From assembly GCA_052090825.1 (NCBI GenBank), contig JBQDBK010000004.1, forward strand, positions 1 through 64,000: a stretch of 64,000 nucleotides of DNA, given 5' to 3'. Shown piece by piece: positions 34,801-43,931 of this stretch. The DNA comes from JBQDBK01 sp052090825. GTDB lineage: Bacteria; Bacillota; Clostridia; Tissierellales; Peptoniphilaceae. Under the pieces are notes generated by a model. It was not told the DNA's origin, did not search any database, and worked only from the letters and a program-made list of their open reading frames with translations. The stretch's first letter is position 1, and each line of letters begins with the position of its first letter. The translations under genes and the position numbers were made by a program.

Positions 34801-35475
34801 TTATCCTCCTATTTCCCAGCTGGGTGGAACTATATTATTCTCTTCTAAAAATTTATTTGCTCTAGAAAAAGGTTTAGATCCAAAAAATCCCCTATGTGCA
34901 GATAGTGGACTCGGATGCGGTCCTTTTATTATTAAATGATTTTTATTCTTTATTAATTTTTCCTTTGATTGGGCATGCTTACCCCATAATATAAAAACCA
35001 TAGGTTTATCCCTTTTATCTAAAATTTCTATTACTCTGTTAGTAAAGATCTCCCATCCTATTTTAGAATGACTCATTGGTGAATGGGCCCTAACTGTTAG
35101 TGTTGTATTTAAAAGCATTATTCCTTCTTTTGCCCAATTTAATAAATACCCAGTTTTAGGAATTTCTATACCTAGATCATCATTTAATTCTTTATATATA
35201 TTTTTTAGAGAAGGAGGAATTTTTATTCCATCTCTAACTGAAAAAGAAAGTCCGTGAGCTTGATTATAATTATGATAGGGGTCTTGCCCTAGGATAAGTA
35301 CTTTAACATCCTTATAAGCAGTATAGTTAAAAGCATTAAAAATTTCATCAGCTGGAGGAAATATTTTTTGAGTTTTATATTCTTCTATTAAAAGCTTTCT
35401 TAACTCTTTATAATAATCTTTGTGAAACTCTTCTTCTAAAAGATCATTCCAATCGTTTTTTAATATCTTATTCAT
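34801..35475 (-). CDS. ung: Uracil-DNA glycosylase, family 1
   Basis: The 224-residue protein shows the water-activating loop LGQDPYHNYNQAHGLSFSV, the uracil-binding GIMLLNTTLTV, and the DNA-intercalating HPSPLSAHRGFFG. It removes uracil from DNA. Standard length. It lies in the operon after trkA. Confidence 0.96.
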   Translation of the reverse strand: MNKILKNDWNDLLEEEFHKDYYKELRKLLIEEYKTQKIFPPADEIFNAFNYTAYKDVKVLILGQDPYHNYNQAHGLSFSVRDGIKIPPSLKNIYKELNDDLGIEIPKTGYLLNWAKEGIMLLNTTLTVRAHSPMSHSKIGWEIFTNRVIEILDKRDKPMVFILWGKHAQSKEKLIKNKNHLIIKGPHPSPLSAHRGFFGSKPFSRANKFLEENNIVPPSWEIGG

Positions 35476-35487
35476 TCTCTCATCTCC

Positions 35488-36861
35488 TTAATAGAAGAAA
35501 TTAGATAAAAAGTTCCTATTAGTCTGTGGATCTATAAAATTTTCCAATTTCTTTTTCATATTTTTCTTACAAAATACTACTATAGTATCTCCCTTTAGTA
35601 ATTTAGTTTTACCTCTAGGGATAACTGCACTTCCATCACTTCTTATGATTCCTCCAATTATTATTCCTGATGGAAGATTTATTTCTTCAAGATTCTTATT
35701 AATAACTTGACTTTTTTCGCTTAATTCTATTTCAAGAACTTCGGCTTCTCCATTAAAGGTAAGATTTACTGAAACCCCCTTATTTGCTCTTAATCGTTTT
35801 ATTATCTCATTAGAAGCTACTGTAAGTGGATTTACTATTGCTGTTAGGCCTAAAGTATCTAAAATCTTCATATAGTTTAAAGATTTAACTTTTATAATAA
35901 CTTGATTTATCCCATATTTTTTTGCCATAATAGCAAGTACTATATTTAGTTCATCATTTTCTGTCAAGGCTATAAATACATCGCTATCGCTTAAGCTTTC
36001 TTCTTTGAAAAAATTTGCTCCTTCTAATGATGTATTTATTATTAAGGCATCCTTCATATTTCTTCTTAAATACTTAGACTTCTCTCTATCTTCTTCAATT
36101 ATTGTAACATTATGATTTTTGCACATATTTGATATTTGACTTGATATGTCACTACTTCCAGCTATGGTAATTTTTTTTCTTCTATCCTTTTTCTCTAGCT
36201 TAAAGTATTTCATCTTAAAATTCATAATATCTCTTGATAGACCCATAAGATAAATTCTATCGCCTTTTTCTATTACTGTCTCTCCATCTGGAATTATAAT
36301 ATTATCATTTCTGAATATTCCTATTACAAGTATAGTTGCAAGAGACCCTATATTCTTTATTTTATTTCCTTCAAACTCAGGATCAAGATTTACATCATGC
36401 TCTACTACTTCAATTTTACCTCTACCAAAATTATCTGCCTGATAAACAATATCATCCTTAATAATTTTTTCTATTAATTTAGATGTTTCAAGCTCTGGGT
36501 TTACAATATAGTCTATCCCTAAATATTTTTTTAAATATGAAAGTTGTCCGCTAGAATCTGCCCTATTAATCCTTGCTATTGTATTCTTTCCTCCTAAACT
36601 CTTAGTTAAGGTGGAAATCAATATATTATTTTTATCAGAATCTGTTGCGGCAACAATATAATCAAATTCTTTAACTTTTAATTCCTCAAGAAATTCTTTG
36701 TCTAAACCATCCTTTAAAATAGTTTTTACTTTAGGACTTCTTTTTATTTCTGATATGGCTTCTTGTTTAGAGTCCACTACAGTTATGTAGTGATCTTCTA
36801 GTTCCATAATATCAACTATTTTCTTCCCAACTTTTCCTGCACCTATTATTAATATTTTCAT
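35488..36861 (-). CDS. trkA: Trk potassium-channel regulatory subunit TrkA
   Basis: The 457-residue protein has two RCK units: a Rossmann domain starting MKILIIGAGKVGKKI with VVDSKQEAI, a TrkA-C domain (about 140-215), then a second pair from about 230 on with ITIAGSSDISSQI. The second nucleotide loop is diverged from the GxGxxG pattern. TrkA binds NAD(H)/ATP and gates TrkH potassium uptake. No trkH lies in the window. First gene of the ung-hydrolase-ABC run. Confidence 0.9.
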   Translation of the reverse strand: MKILIIGAGKVGKKIVDIMELEDHYITVVDSKQEAISEIKRSPKVKTILKDGLDKEFLEELKVKEFDYIVAATDSDKNNILISTLTKSLGGKNTIARINRADSSGQLSYLKKYLGIDYIVNPELETSKLIEKIIKDDIVYQADNFGRGKIEVVEHDVNLDPEFEGNKIKNIGSLATILVIGIFRNDNIIIPDGETVIEKGDRIYLMGLSRDIMNFKMKYFKLEKKDRRKKITIAGSSDISSQISNMCKNHNVTIIEEDREKSKYLRRNMKDALIINTSLEGANFFKEESLSDSDVFIALTENDELNIVLAIMAKKYGINQVIIKVKSLNYMKILDTLGLTAIVNPLTVASNEIIKRLRANKGVSVNLTFNGEAEVLEIELSEKSQVINKNLEEINLPSGIIIGGIIRSDGSAVIPRGKTKLLKGDTIVVFCKKNMKKKLENFIDPQTNRNFLSNFFY

Positions 36862-37074
36862 GATTTATTTTCCTTTGCAATAATAAAAAATCTATAGTTT
36901 TTACTTTTCACACGATTTATTAACTTCTAAACTAAGTAAATATTTTATCTTCTAAATTAAGTATATTAATACGCTCTATACCTAGCCTTATATTTACTCA
37001 TATTTTATTACTTCTTTACTATTTTCTATAATCTAAATAATAACTAGATTGTATTATCTAAAATATGCATTTTA

Positions 37075-38223
37075 TTAAAGAAAATATCTATCTATATTTA
37101 TTATATAATTACAATTTAAAATAAGACTTAACCTATCTTCTATAAACTTTTTCAAGTCTTTTTCTTCCTCTTCGTTTAATTTAGTGTTACCATCTATTAC
37201 AATGTCTAACTTAAAAACATCACCTTCATGGGATATATCATGGAAAGATAAAATCTTTTTATTCTCATTAATTATTTTTTTTAGTTCTTCGATTATTATT
37301 TTCTCTTCTTTTGAGTAAATTCCTACAGGATCTGTATGAATAGATAAAATAATATCATACTTTTCTTCTATTTTTTCCTCTATCCTATCTATTATAGTAT
37401 GAGCGTCTAACAAGCTCATACTATAATCCATTTCAACGTCTAAAGAAAGATACTTCCTTTGAGGCCCATAATTGACTATTACCATATCATGTACTCCCTT
37501 TATTGAATCATATTTTAGGATATCTTCTTCAACTTTTGCCAATAAATCAATTGGAACCTGCCCTATAAGTTCACTTATAGTATCAGAAATCAATTCATAT
37601 CCAGAATATATTATAAATAAACTTACTATAAGTCCAGCATAACCATCAACTATATATCCAGTCAACTTGTATATAAGAATAGATACAATAACCACACCTG
37701 TCACAACAACATCTGCTAGAGAATCTTTAGACTGAGCTTTTATTTGAAGTGAATTTATTTTTTTAAAAATTTTATTATAAAATATACTCATATAAAGTTT
37801 AACAAAGATAGATAAAGACATTAGTACTATAGCTATAGTATCAAATTCTATTACTTTAGGATTCATTATCCTATTTACAGAAACCTTTATAAATTCAATC
37901 CCTGCTAATAATACAAAAACAGCAACTACAAAGGCCGATATATACTCTATCCTGCCATGACCATAGGGGTGGTCTTCATCCGCTGGCTTTTCAGACAATT
38001 TTGCTCCAATAATAGTTACTATAGATGAAATGGAATCAGTTAAATTATTAATGGCATCTGCTAAAATAGAAACTGACTGTGTGCTTATAAAAAGTAGCAC
38101 TTTTAATATAGCCAGAATTAAATTAAAAAATAAGCCTAAGCTTGATGATAGGATAGAAATTTTTAACCTATTCTCATTTTCTTTATTATAATTTCCTATT
38201 TCTAATATTTTTTTTACAAGCAT
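37075..38223 (-). CDS. Cation diffusion facilitator transporter
   Basis: The protein has six membrane segments, the CDF metal-site ADAINNLTDSISSIV, HPYGHGRIEYISA, and a C-terminal cytoplasmic domain with HDMVIVNYGPQR and an extra ~70-residue extension. It exports divalent metals (Zn, Fe or Mn) against protons. I take the ATG at 38223 (382 residues) because GAGGAG lies 7 bp upstream; the longer frame from a TTG at 38256 would run through the promoter -10 and has no ribosome site. Confidence 0.9.
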   Translation of the reverse strand: MLVKKILEIGNYNKENENRLKISILSSSLGLFFNLILAILKVLLFISTQSVSILADAINNLTDSISSIVTIIGAKLSEKPADEDHPYGHGRIEYISAFVVAVFVLLAGIEFIKVSVNRIMNPKVIEFDTIAIVLMSLSIFVKLYMSIFYNKIFKKINSLQIKAQSKDSLADVVVTGVVIVSILIYKLTGYIVDGYAGLIVSLFIIYSGYELISDTISELIGQVPIDLLAKVEEDILKYDSIKGVHDMVIVNYGPQRKYLSLDVEMDYSMSLLDAHTIIDRIEEKIEEKYDIILSIHTDPVGIYSKEEKIIIEELKKIINENKKILSFHDISHEGDVFKLDIVIDGNTKLNEEEEKDLKKFIEDRLSLILNCNYIINIDRYFL

Positions 38224-38247
38224 ATTTACTCTCCTCACTATCCTGTA

Positions 38248-38276
38248 ATTATACAATAGAAAAAAGGCTTAATCAA
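38248..38276 (-). promoter_or_regulatory. Promoter of the CDF gene
   Basis: TTGATT (38271-38276) and TATAAT (38248-38253) on the minus strand, 17 bp apart, 25 bp upstream of the chosen ATG. Confidence 0.75.
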
Positions 38277-38385
38277 ATTGATAATAATCTTAATAAAGCT
38301 TAGAAATAAGCACTTATTCTCTACTTTATAAATATATAAATTGAAAGAAGTTAGCTAATAATGTAAAATAAGTCTAGGTGATATT

Positions 38386-38910
38386 ATGAATAATTTAACA
38401 GTAATTTCTGACTATACTATTTTAGATGATTATAAATATAAAATTTTTTTTGATGAAAAAAATATATACAAAGCAGAGGTTGATTTTTATAGCCCTTTTA
38501 TCAACTTTTTAAAGGGCCGTGAAATATATCACTCTAAAATCTCTGTAACTTCTTCCTCAAAGGAAGAGATTATAAAGATATATAAGCACCATTCTAGTCT
38601 TTTAAAAGATACACTTTTTACAATATTTATAAAAGATGATTCTTATTTTGTAAGGAATGGGAAAAACTTAAAAATACCTGACCTTTACATAAGAACAAAT
38701 TTCGGAAAATTAACTATAGGTGGAACAATTAATTCTCAAGAGTTTGAAGTTTTAAATAAAGATAAGCTTGTTGCTAAAATAAAGGGAAATCTAGAAGGAA
38801 CGCATAAAATTTATAATGTAAATTATAAAAATTTAGAGACTATAGTCAATGGAAAAGAGTTATTACTTAGCATTATTTTGATACTGGATAATATGTACCA
38901 CCACTATTAA
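38386..38910 (+). CDS. Uncharacterised beta-rich protein
   Basis: I do not recognise this 174-residue protein. It has no signal peptide or membrane segment and alternates short beta-like stretches (KYKIFFDEKNIYKAEVDFY, IRTNFGKLTIGG, EFEVLNKDKLVAKIKGN). The pattern resembles tubby-like/LURP-one barrels, but only loosely. AGGTGAT precedes the ATG. It lies 30 bp before the AI-2E transporter and may share its transcript. Confidence 0.7.
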   Translation: MNNLTVISDYTILDDYKYKIFFDEKNIYKAEVDFYSPFINFLKGREIYHSKISVTSSSKEEIIKIYKHHSSLLKDTLFTIFIKDDSYFVRNGKNLKIPDLYIRTNFGKLTIGGTINSQEFEVLNKDKLVAKIKGNLEGTHKIYNVNYKNLETIVNGKELLLSIILILDNMYHHY

Positions 38911-38940
38911 ATCTATGAAACTAATTTAGGAGAGATAGAA

Positions 38941-40092
38941 ATGACAAATAAGAGTAGCACATACTTTAAAAATTCAATGCTTATATTTTCAGCTATAGTA
39001 TTTTACTTTTTTATGCTTAATATATCCCATGTTTGGTCTTTTGCCAAATATTTACTAAATATAATTTCACCTTTTATAGTAGGAGGAGCTATTGCTTTTA
39101 TACTTAAAATTCCTATGAATTTCTTTGAAAATGTAGTGTTTAAAAATATTAAAAATCCTAAACTGCAAAAGCTTAAAAGACCCTTATCACTTTTAATTTC
39201 TTTGCTTATAGCAGGTATTATTATAAGCTTTATAATAGTTTTAATAATTCCACAACTTATAGAGTCTGCAACAGCTTTAAAAAGCAAATTACCAATATTT
39301 ATAGATAATTTACTTTCTATTATGAAAAATAATAAATACTTGGAAGAATATGCTATATCATTTGAAAAACAATATTCTAATTTTTCTTGGGATAGCCTAT
39401 TTGATAATATTAAACAAATAATAATAAAAAAAGACTCTACTATAGTTTTACAAGGTATAAATATAACCTCTTCTCTTGCAAATAGCGTGACTAATTCTGT
39501 TTTAGCTTTTGTATTTTCTATATATATTTTATTAGATAAGGAAAGAATAAAAAGACAATCACAAAGATTATTGCATTCTATACTAAGTGAAAAAAAATCT
39601 GATTATATAATTCATATATTTCGATTAGCTGATTATTATTTTCACTCTTTTATTAAAGGACAAATTTTAGATGCATTTATTATTGGTCTTATGACTTTCT
39701 TTGGTATGTTATTATTAAAACTGCCTTATGCTGCAATGATAGCAACTTTTGTAGGTTTTATGGATCTTATTCCTATTATTGGACCTATAATAGGAGCAGG
39801 TATTGGATTTGTTTTCATACTTATTGAGTCCCCTAGCAGTGCTTTTATTTTTTTAATAATGATGTTAGTCTTCCAACAAATTCAAGGAAATATAATATAT
39901 CCAAAAATTGTAGGAGATTCTCTTGGTTTGCCGGCGATGTGGTCTCTTTTTGGTATAGTTATTGGAGGAAGTCTTTTTGGTATAGTAGGTATGTGGATAT
40001 TCGTACCTCTTTTAGCGGTTGTTTATACTTTACTGGGAGAATACACTAGTAGAAAATTAGAAGAAAAAAATTTAAACTCAATAATTAAATAA
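38941..40092 (+). CDS. AI-2E family transporter
   Basis: The 383-residue protein has the YdiK/PerM-type layout: two N-terminal membrane helices, a third near 80, an amphipathic central part, and five C-terminal membrane segments. These contain FIKGQILDAFIIGLMTFFGM, GFMDLIPIIGPIIGAG and a GNIIYPKIVGDSLGLP loop. Family members have been linked to autoinducer-2 export and to sodium/proton antiport. The role here is open. AGGAGAG precedes the ATG. Confidence 0.88.
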   Translation: MTNKSSTYFKNSMLIFSAIVFYFFMLNISHVWSFAKYLLNIISPFIVGGAIAFILKIPMNFFENVVFKNIKNPKLQKLKRPLSLLISLLIAGIIISFIIVLIIPQLIESATALKSKLPIFIDNLLSIMKNNKYLEEYAISFEKQYSNFSWDSLFDNIKQIIIKKDSTIVLQGINITSSLANSVTNSVLAFVFSIYILLDKERIKRQSQRLLHSILSEKKSDYIIHIFRLADYYFHSFIKGQILDAFIIGLMTFFGMLLLKLPYAAMIATFVGFMDLIPIIGPIIGAGIGFVFILIESPSSAFIFLIMMLVFQQIQGNIIYPKIVGDSLGLPAMWSLFGIVIGGSLFGIVGMWIFVPLLAVVYTLLGEYTSRKLEEKNLNSIIK

Positions 40093-40191
40093 AGTCGCTT
40101 TAAAATAGCTTATCTACTAATTTTAATATAATATATTTGATATTATTAAAATTTTCATTTTAAGTATATAATAAAACTAAAGGAGGACTTT

Positions 40192-41010
40192 ATGATTAAA
40201 AGAATAATAAAATTTTACTTTACTGGAACTGATACTAGCAAGACCGTAGTGGAAGAACTTTCAAAAGAAATTTCTAAAATTCTAAAAATAGATAATATAG
40301 TTGACTACAACTATACTAGTCCTGATGTTAGGAAAAAAATACCTATTTTTACTGAGGAAGACTTAGTTATTTCAGCCATGCCAACTATAGCAGGAAGAGT
40401 TCCAAACCTACTTTTACCTTATCTAAAAACCATAGAAGGAAATGATGCTTTAGCAGTTTCTATCTCTCTATATGGAAATAGAAATGTAGATGACTGTCTT
40501 GTAGAACATAGAGACTTACTTAAAAATGCTGACCTTAAAATTATAGGCGGGGGAGCTTTTATAGGTGAGCATTCTTTCTCAAAAACTTTAGCTAAAAATA
40601 GACCAGACAATAAAGACCTAACTATAGTTAAAAATTTCGCAAAAGAAATAGCTAATAAAATTCAAAGTAATAATTTAGAAGAACCTGAAATGATAGGCCA
40701 AGTACCCTATAGACCTTACTATACTCCAAGAGATAGGCATGGTACCTTAATTAACTTTATTAAAATAAAACCAAAAACTAATAGAGATTTATGTATAGAT
40801 TGCAAAATTTGTGCTAACTCCTGCCCTCTTGGATCAATTGATTTTGATGAAGTTTGGAAAGTACCTGGGAAATGTATGAAATGTTGTGCTTGTATTAAAA
40901 AATGTCCAACTGGAGCTAAGTTCTTTGATGATGAGGGTTATATCTACCACAAAGAAGAACTTGAAGATATGTATGGAGGGGAAAGACTTGAACCCCAAAT
41001 ATTCTACTAA
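40192..41010 (+). CDS. EFR1 family ferredoxin with flavodoxin-like domain
   Basis: The 272-residue protein begins with the flavodoxin-like FYFTGTDTSKTVVEEL, followed by EEDLVISAMPTIAGRVP and GGGAFIGEHSFSK. It ends in two 4Fe-4S motifs, CIDCKICANSC and CMKCCACIKKC. That fused layout is the EFR1 ferredoxin of clostridia, a flavin plus iron-sulphur electron carrier. AAAGGAGGAC precedes the ATG. Its end overlaps the ogt gene by 23 bp. Confidence 0.88.
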   Translation: MIKRIIKFYFTGTDTSKTVVEELSKEISKILKIDNIVDYNYTSPDVRKKIPIFTEEDLVISAMPTIAGRVPNLLLPYLKTIEGNDALAVSISLYGNRNVDDCLVEHRDLLKNADLKIIGGGAFIGEHSFSKTLAKNRPDNKDLTIVKNFAKEIANKIQSNNLEEPEMIGQVPYRPYYTPRDRHGTLINFIKIKPKTNRDLCIDCKICANSCPLGSIDFDEVWKVPGKCMKCCACIKKCPTGAKFFDDEGYIYHKEELEDMYGGERLEPQIFY

Positions 41011-41455
41011 GTTTTCTTATAAGTCTGAGATTGGTCCCTTAACTATTTATGAAAATAAGGGTAAAATAGTAAAAATAAGCTTTACAGAAGATAAGTCTGA
41101 AGATGATTTTGAAAGTGAAACTATAAAAAAATGTTATGAAGAAATAAATTCTTACTTAAAAGGTCAACTTAAAGATTTTACTGTTGATCTAGAAATTAGT
41201 GGAAGCGACTTTCAAAAAAAGGTCTATAGAGCCTTACTTGAAATCCCTTATGGAAGCACTAAGACCTACAAAGATATTGCAAAAGCTATAGGAAATCCTA
41301 ACTCTTCAAGAGCAGTTGGAAACGCTAATAATAAAAACCCTCTTCCTCTTATCATTCCATGCCACAGAGTTATAGGTTCTAATGGTAGTTTAATAGGATA
41401 TGCCGGTGGTCTTGATATAAAAAAAATCTTACTTTCAATTGAGGGGAGAAATTAA
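40988..41455 (+). CDS. ogt: Methylated-DNA--cysteine S-methyltransferase
   Basis: The protein has the acceptor motif IPCHRVIG with the reactive Cys, a helix-turn-helix with YKDIAKAIGNPNSSRAVG, and an N-terminal RNase-H-like domain. It repairs O6-methylguanine. I place the start at the TTG at 40988, 7 bp after GGAGGGG, giving 155 residues, the usual Ogt length. The frame is open further upstream to 40886, but that part overlaps the ferredoxin motifs of the previous gene and is not coding. Translationally coupled to the EFR1 gene. Confidence 0.9.
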   Translation: MNPKYSTKFSYKSEIGPLTIYENKGKIVKISFTEDKSEDDFESETIKKCYEEINSYLKGQLKDFTVDLEISGSDFQKKVYRALLEIPYGSTKTYKDIAKAIGNPNSSRAVGNANNKNPLPLIIPCHRVIGSNGSLIGYAGGLDIKKILLSIEGRN

Positions 41456-41460
41456 AATTT

Positions 41461-41778
41461 ATGAAAAGCTTTAAAAAAACAGTTCTTATTGGAACAATAA
41501 TTTTTTTACTTCTACTAGCTTCATGTTCAGCACTATTTATAAATAGTGCCGGCTTTCAAAGATTTAAAAAGAATATCCAATCTGAATACACTGGTGGAAT
41601 TAATAGAGAAATTATAATATATAATGCTTCTGGTCAAGAAATATTTAAACTTAAAGGGAAATTTGACTTTACTTATGATGATAATTGCATAGAATACATT
41701 GATACCAAAACTAATCTTAAACATAATATATTTGCAGGGGATAATACAACTGTAATAATTAATGAGCTAGATAAATAA
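41461..41778 (+). CDS. Small putative lipoprotein
   Basis: The 105-residue protein has a hydrophobic signal and lipobox LLLASCS (Cys near 22), so it should be lipid-anchored. The mature part (about 80 residues) has strands such as REIIIYNASGQEIFKLKGKFDF, trimmed into DDNCIEYIDTKTN. No family recognised. It is third in the EFR1-ogt operon, 5 bp after ogt. Confidence 0.7.
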   Translation: MKSFKKTVLIGTIIFLLLLASCSALFINSAGFQRFKKNIQSEYTGGINREIIIYNASGQEIFKLKGKFDFTYDDNCIEYIDTKTNLKHNIFAGDNTTVIINELDK

Positions 41779-41809
41779 AGATGCTACTAAAGTAACATCT
41801 TTATTTATC
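41770..41809. terminator. Shared terminator of converging genes
   Basis: A nearly perfect 40-bp hairpin (GATAAATAAAGATG arm and complement) overlaps the stop codons of the lipoprotein and the MscS gene. Confidence 0.75.
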
Positions 41810-42832
41810 TTCTTTTTTATTAACTAAATTCATTTCAATTTGTGGGAATGGTATTTCTATTCCCGCCTTGTCTAGAGCTACTTTTATACTTTCGGTTAAA
41901 GCCAACCTAGCCTTAAAATAATCTTTAGGAATTACTGGAGCACTAACCAATATATCTATTCCACTATCAGCTAACTTGTCTAGAGCTACTTTTATACTTT
42001 CGGTTAAAGCCAACCTAGCCTTAAAATAATCTTTAGGAATTACTGGAGCACTAACCAATATATCTATTCCACTATCAGCTAACTTGTCTACTCCAACTAT
42101 ATAATCTATACCTTTTAGGATCAAATCCTCTTCTTCTACTACTTCAGATATTGTATCTTTTACCTTCTTCAAATCAGATTTATATGCAACAGAAACTCTA
42201 ACATCTACTAAAACATATTCTCCTCCCCTAGAAAGGTTTTTAATTTTATTTTGTATTATATTAGTATTTGGTAATATTACCATCATATTATTTCTATTTC
42301 TAAGTATAGTGTTAAAAAGTCTAATTTCTTTTACTTGTAGTAATTCTGTATCTTCTTTTAAAATAACAAAATCTCCACTTTTTATAGAACGTATTACAAC
42401 CATAATAATTCCAGAAGCCACGTCCGAAATAGAGTCTCTTAAGGCTAGAGCAAGAGCTATACCTAAAGATCCAATAATAGCTGCTAAAGAATTGGTTTCT
42501 GCCCCTAAACTACTAGCTAAAATAGATATTAATATAAAATATAAGATGAATTCCATAGCTCTTCTTATGAAATATCTAATACCTAAGCTAACCCCTTGCT
42601 TAGCAGCGATTTTATCTAAAGTGCCTATTAAAAACTTTATTATAAACCTTCCAATTATAAATATTAAGATAGTTAAGATAAATTTTTTCCCTAAATTGTT
42701 CCAATCAAAACTTTGCCAAAAGCTAGGCTGAGATATCTTATCTATTGATTTAAAAGCCTCCTCAAAAGTTTTACTACTTTCTTCTATATTGGCACTAGCT
42801 ACTAATAAATGTATCAATTCTAACAACCTCAT
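41801..42832 (-). CDS. MscS-family mechanosensitive channel with internal 36-residue duplication
   Basis: The 343-residue protein has a membrane helix near 48-68, a second near 90-108, and the pore-lining helix with AAIIGSLGIALALALRDSISDV. The MscS beta domain follows with SGDFVILKEDTELLQVKEIRLFNTILR. It opens on membrane tension. In the C-terminal alpha/beta domain a 36-residue block starting KLADSGIDILVSAPVIP is repeated exactly in tandem, because 108 bp of DNA is duplicated (see repeat). Without it the length would be 307, the usual size. The ATG at 42832 lacks a good ribosome site; a TTG a few codons in, after GAGG, is an alternative. Confidence 0.85.
   Translation of the reverse strand: MRLLELIHLLVASANIEESSKTFEEAFKSIDKISQPSFWQSFDWNNLGKKFILTILIFIIGRFIIKFLIGTLDKIAAKQGVSLGIRYFIRRAMEFILYFILISILASSLGAETNSLAAIIGSLGIALALALRDSISDVASGIIMVVIRSIKSGDFVILKEDTELLQVKEIRLFNTILRNRNNMMVILPNTNIIQNKIKNLSRGGEYVLVDVRVSVAYKSDLKKVKDTISEVVEEEDLILKGIDYIVGVDKLADSGIDILVSAPVIPKDYFKARLALTESIKVALDKLADSGIDILVSAPVIPKDYFKARLALTESIKVALDKAGIEIPFPQIEMNLVNKKEDK
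41867..42090. repeat. Exact 108-bp tandem duplication inside the MscS gene
   Basis: Positions 41867-41974 and 41975-42082 are identical over 108 bp, and CTTGTCTA recurs once more at 42083-42090. The 8-bp CTTGTCTA at each boundary is the probable slippage or recombination seed. The unit is in frame (36 codons), so the protein is lengthened but not broken. Confidence 0.95.
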
Positions 42833-42853
42833 TTCTTTGTTAAAATTTTCTTA

Positions 42854-42892
42854 AAAAGCACTATAATTAATATTCTAAATTATAGCGCTTTT
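42854..42892 (-). terminator. Terminator of the stalk-domain secreted protein
   Basis: AAAAGC-n-CTATAATT stem with one mismatch and a T-rich end on the minus strand, 10 bp after the stop. Confidence 0.75.
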
Positions 42893-42901
42893 CTAAAGAA
42901 A

Positions 42902-43807
42902 TCAATTTTTTATTAATTCAATTATTTCAACAAGCCTTTCTTTTACAGCTTCAGTATCCCTATAATAAACTTCTATATCCTTAGGAAAACTATCATTCTT
43001 TACCTCTCTTGTTGATTTAACAATAATATTATAACTCTGCATTTGCTTTTCATATGCTTTTAAGAAATCTTTATACTTCTCTTTTATATTTTTATTATTT
43101 TTTAAATAAGAAGAATTATAAATCCTTTGATAGTAATCATAATAAGAAGCTATACTTTTCTTTAAAGAAATTATACTGGAACTGTCTGAACCATTATTTC
43201 TTAAATCTTCAGTTACTTTTTTTTGTATTTCATATAATTTAAAGTAACTCTTACTTATTGAATTATAGAAATCATTCTTATCTTTAATATACCCTAGGCT
43301 TGGAGCCTTAAGATAATCTTCTCCCTTGGACCTATATCCTAGTGTAGTGGTTACTTCTATATACCTTGTATTTTCATCAAAGTCTATATAAAAATCTAGA
43401 ATTGAGGCTATGTCTCTGAACTTATAATAATTATATCCATTTATATTAAAACTAGATATCAAAATTTCCCTATTATTTATAAATAGCTTGGCGTTAGACT
43501 TCTTTAGAATAGGATTTTGCCTTTGGTCCAGTCTTTCTTTTCCTGAATAGTCTTTTCCCTTTATTAAATCAATTCTATTGGAATCTTTTCTATAGATTAT
43601 ATCAAAATTTTTCTTTGTTCCCTTAAGTAAACTAGCTATATCCCTTATTCTAAAATAATTATAATTATTTATAACATAATTATTAACACTCACATCAGTG
43701 CCATCTATTTTTAATTTTTGTTTTCCTTCATATACAGATAAGTTCTCTGCATATACGTTAGAGTTTAAAAATATAAAAATTAAAAAAAGTGCATAAATTT
43801 TTTTCAT
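42902..43807 (-). CDS. Secreted protein with two stalk-type repeats
   Basis: The 301-residue protein has a signal peptide (MKKIYALFLIFIFLNSNVYA) and two copper-amine-oxidase-N-like units: NYNYFRIRDIASLLKG (about 50) and GYNYYKFRDIASILDFYIDFD (about 125). An alpha-helical C-terminal half rich in Lys, Tyr and Asn follows. Such stalk proteins are exported and of unknown function. AAGGAT precedes the ATG. It is a second, unrelated-length relative of the lipoprotein at 15990-17606. Monocistronic. Confidence 0.75.
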   Translation of the reverse strand: MKKIYALFLIFIFLNSNVYAENLSVYEGKQKLKIDGTDVSVNNYVINNYNYFRIRDIASLLKGTKKNFDIIYRKDSNRIDLIKGKDYSGKERLDQRQNPILKKSNAKLFINNREILISSFNINGYNYYKFRDIASILDFYIDFDENTRYIEVTTTLGYRSKGEDYLKAPSLGYIKDKNDFYNSISKSYFKLYEIQKKVTEDLRNNGSDSSSIISLKKSIASYYDYYQRIYNSSYLKNNKNIKEKYKDFLKAYEKQMQSYNIIVKSTREVKNDSFPKDIEVYYRDTEAVKERLVEIIELIKN

Positions 43808-43888
43808 AATATCCTTACTTTCAATTTTATTTAATTACGACTACATTTTATCATAAAATTAATTATAATTACAATTCCTAAAAATAAG

Positions 43889-43918
43889 AAAACCAGAGAT
43901 ATTTAAATATCTCTGGTT
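43889..43918 (-). terminator. Terminator of the racemase gene
   Basis: A perfect 30-bp palindrome (AACCAGAGATATTTA and complement) followed by T-rich sequence on the minus strand, 13 bp after the stop. Confidence 0.85.
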
Positions 43919-43931
43919 TGAAAACTTGTCT

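Noticed and set aside
40886..40987. Longer N-terminus of ogt
   Set aside because: It overlaps the ferredoxin motifs of the EFR1 gene and lacks a ribosome site; the TTG at 40988 has GGAGGGG.
42309..42731. 140-codon plus-strand ORF opposite the MscS gene
   Set aside because: It is an antisense shadow without a ribosome site or recognisable protein features.
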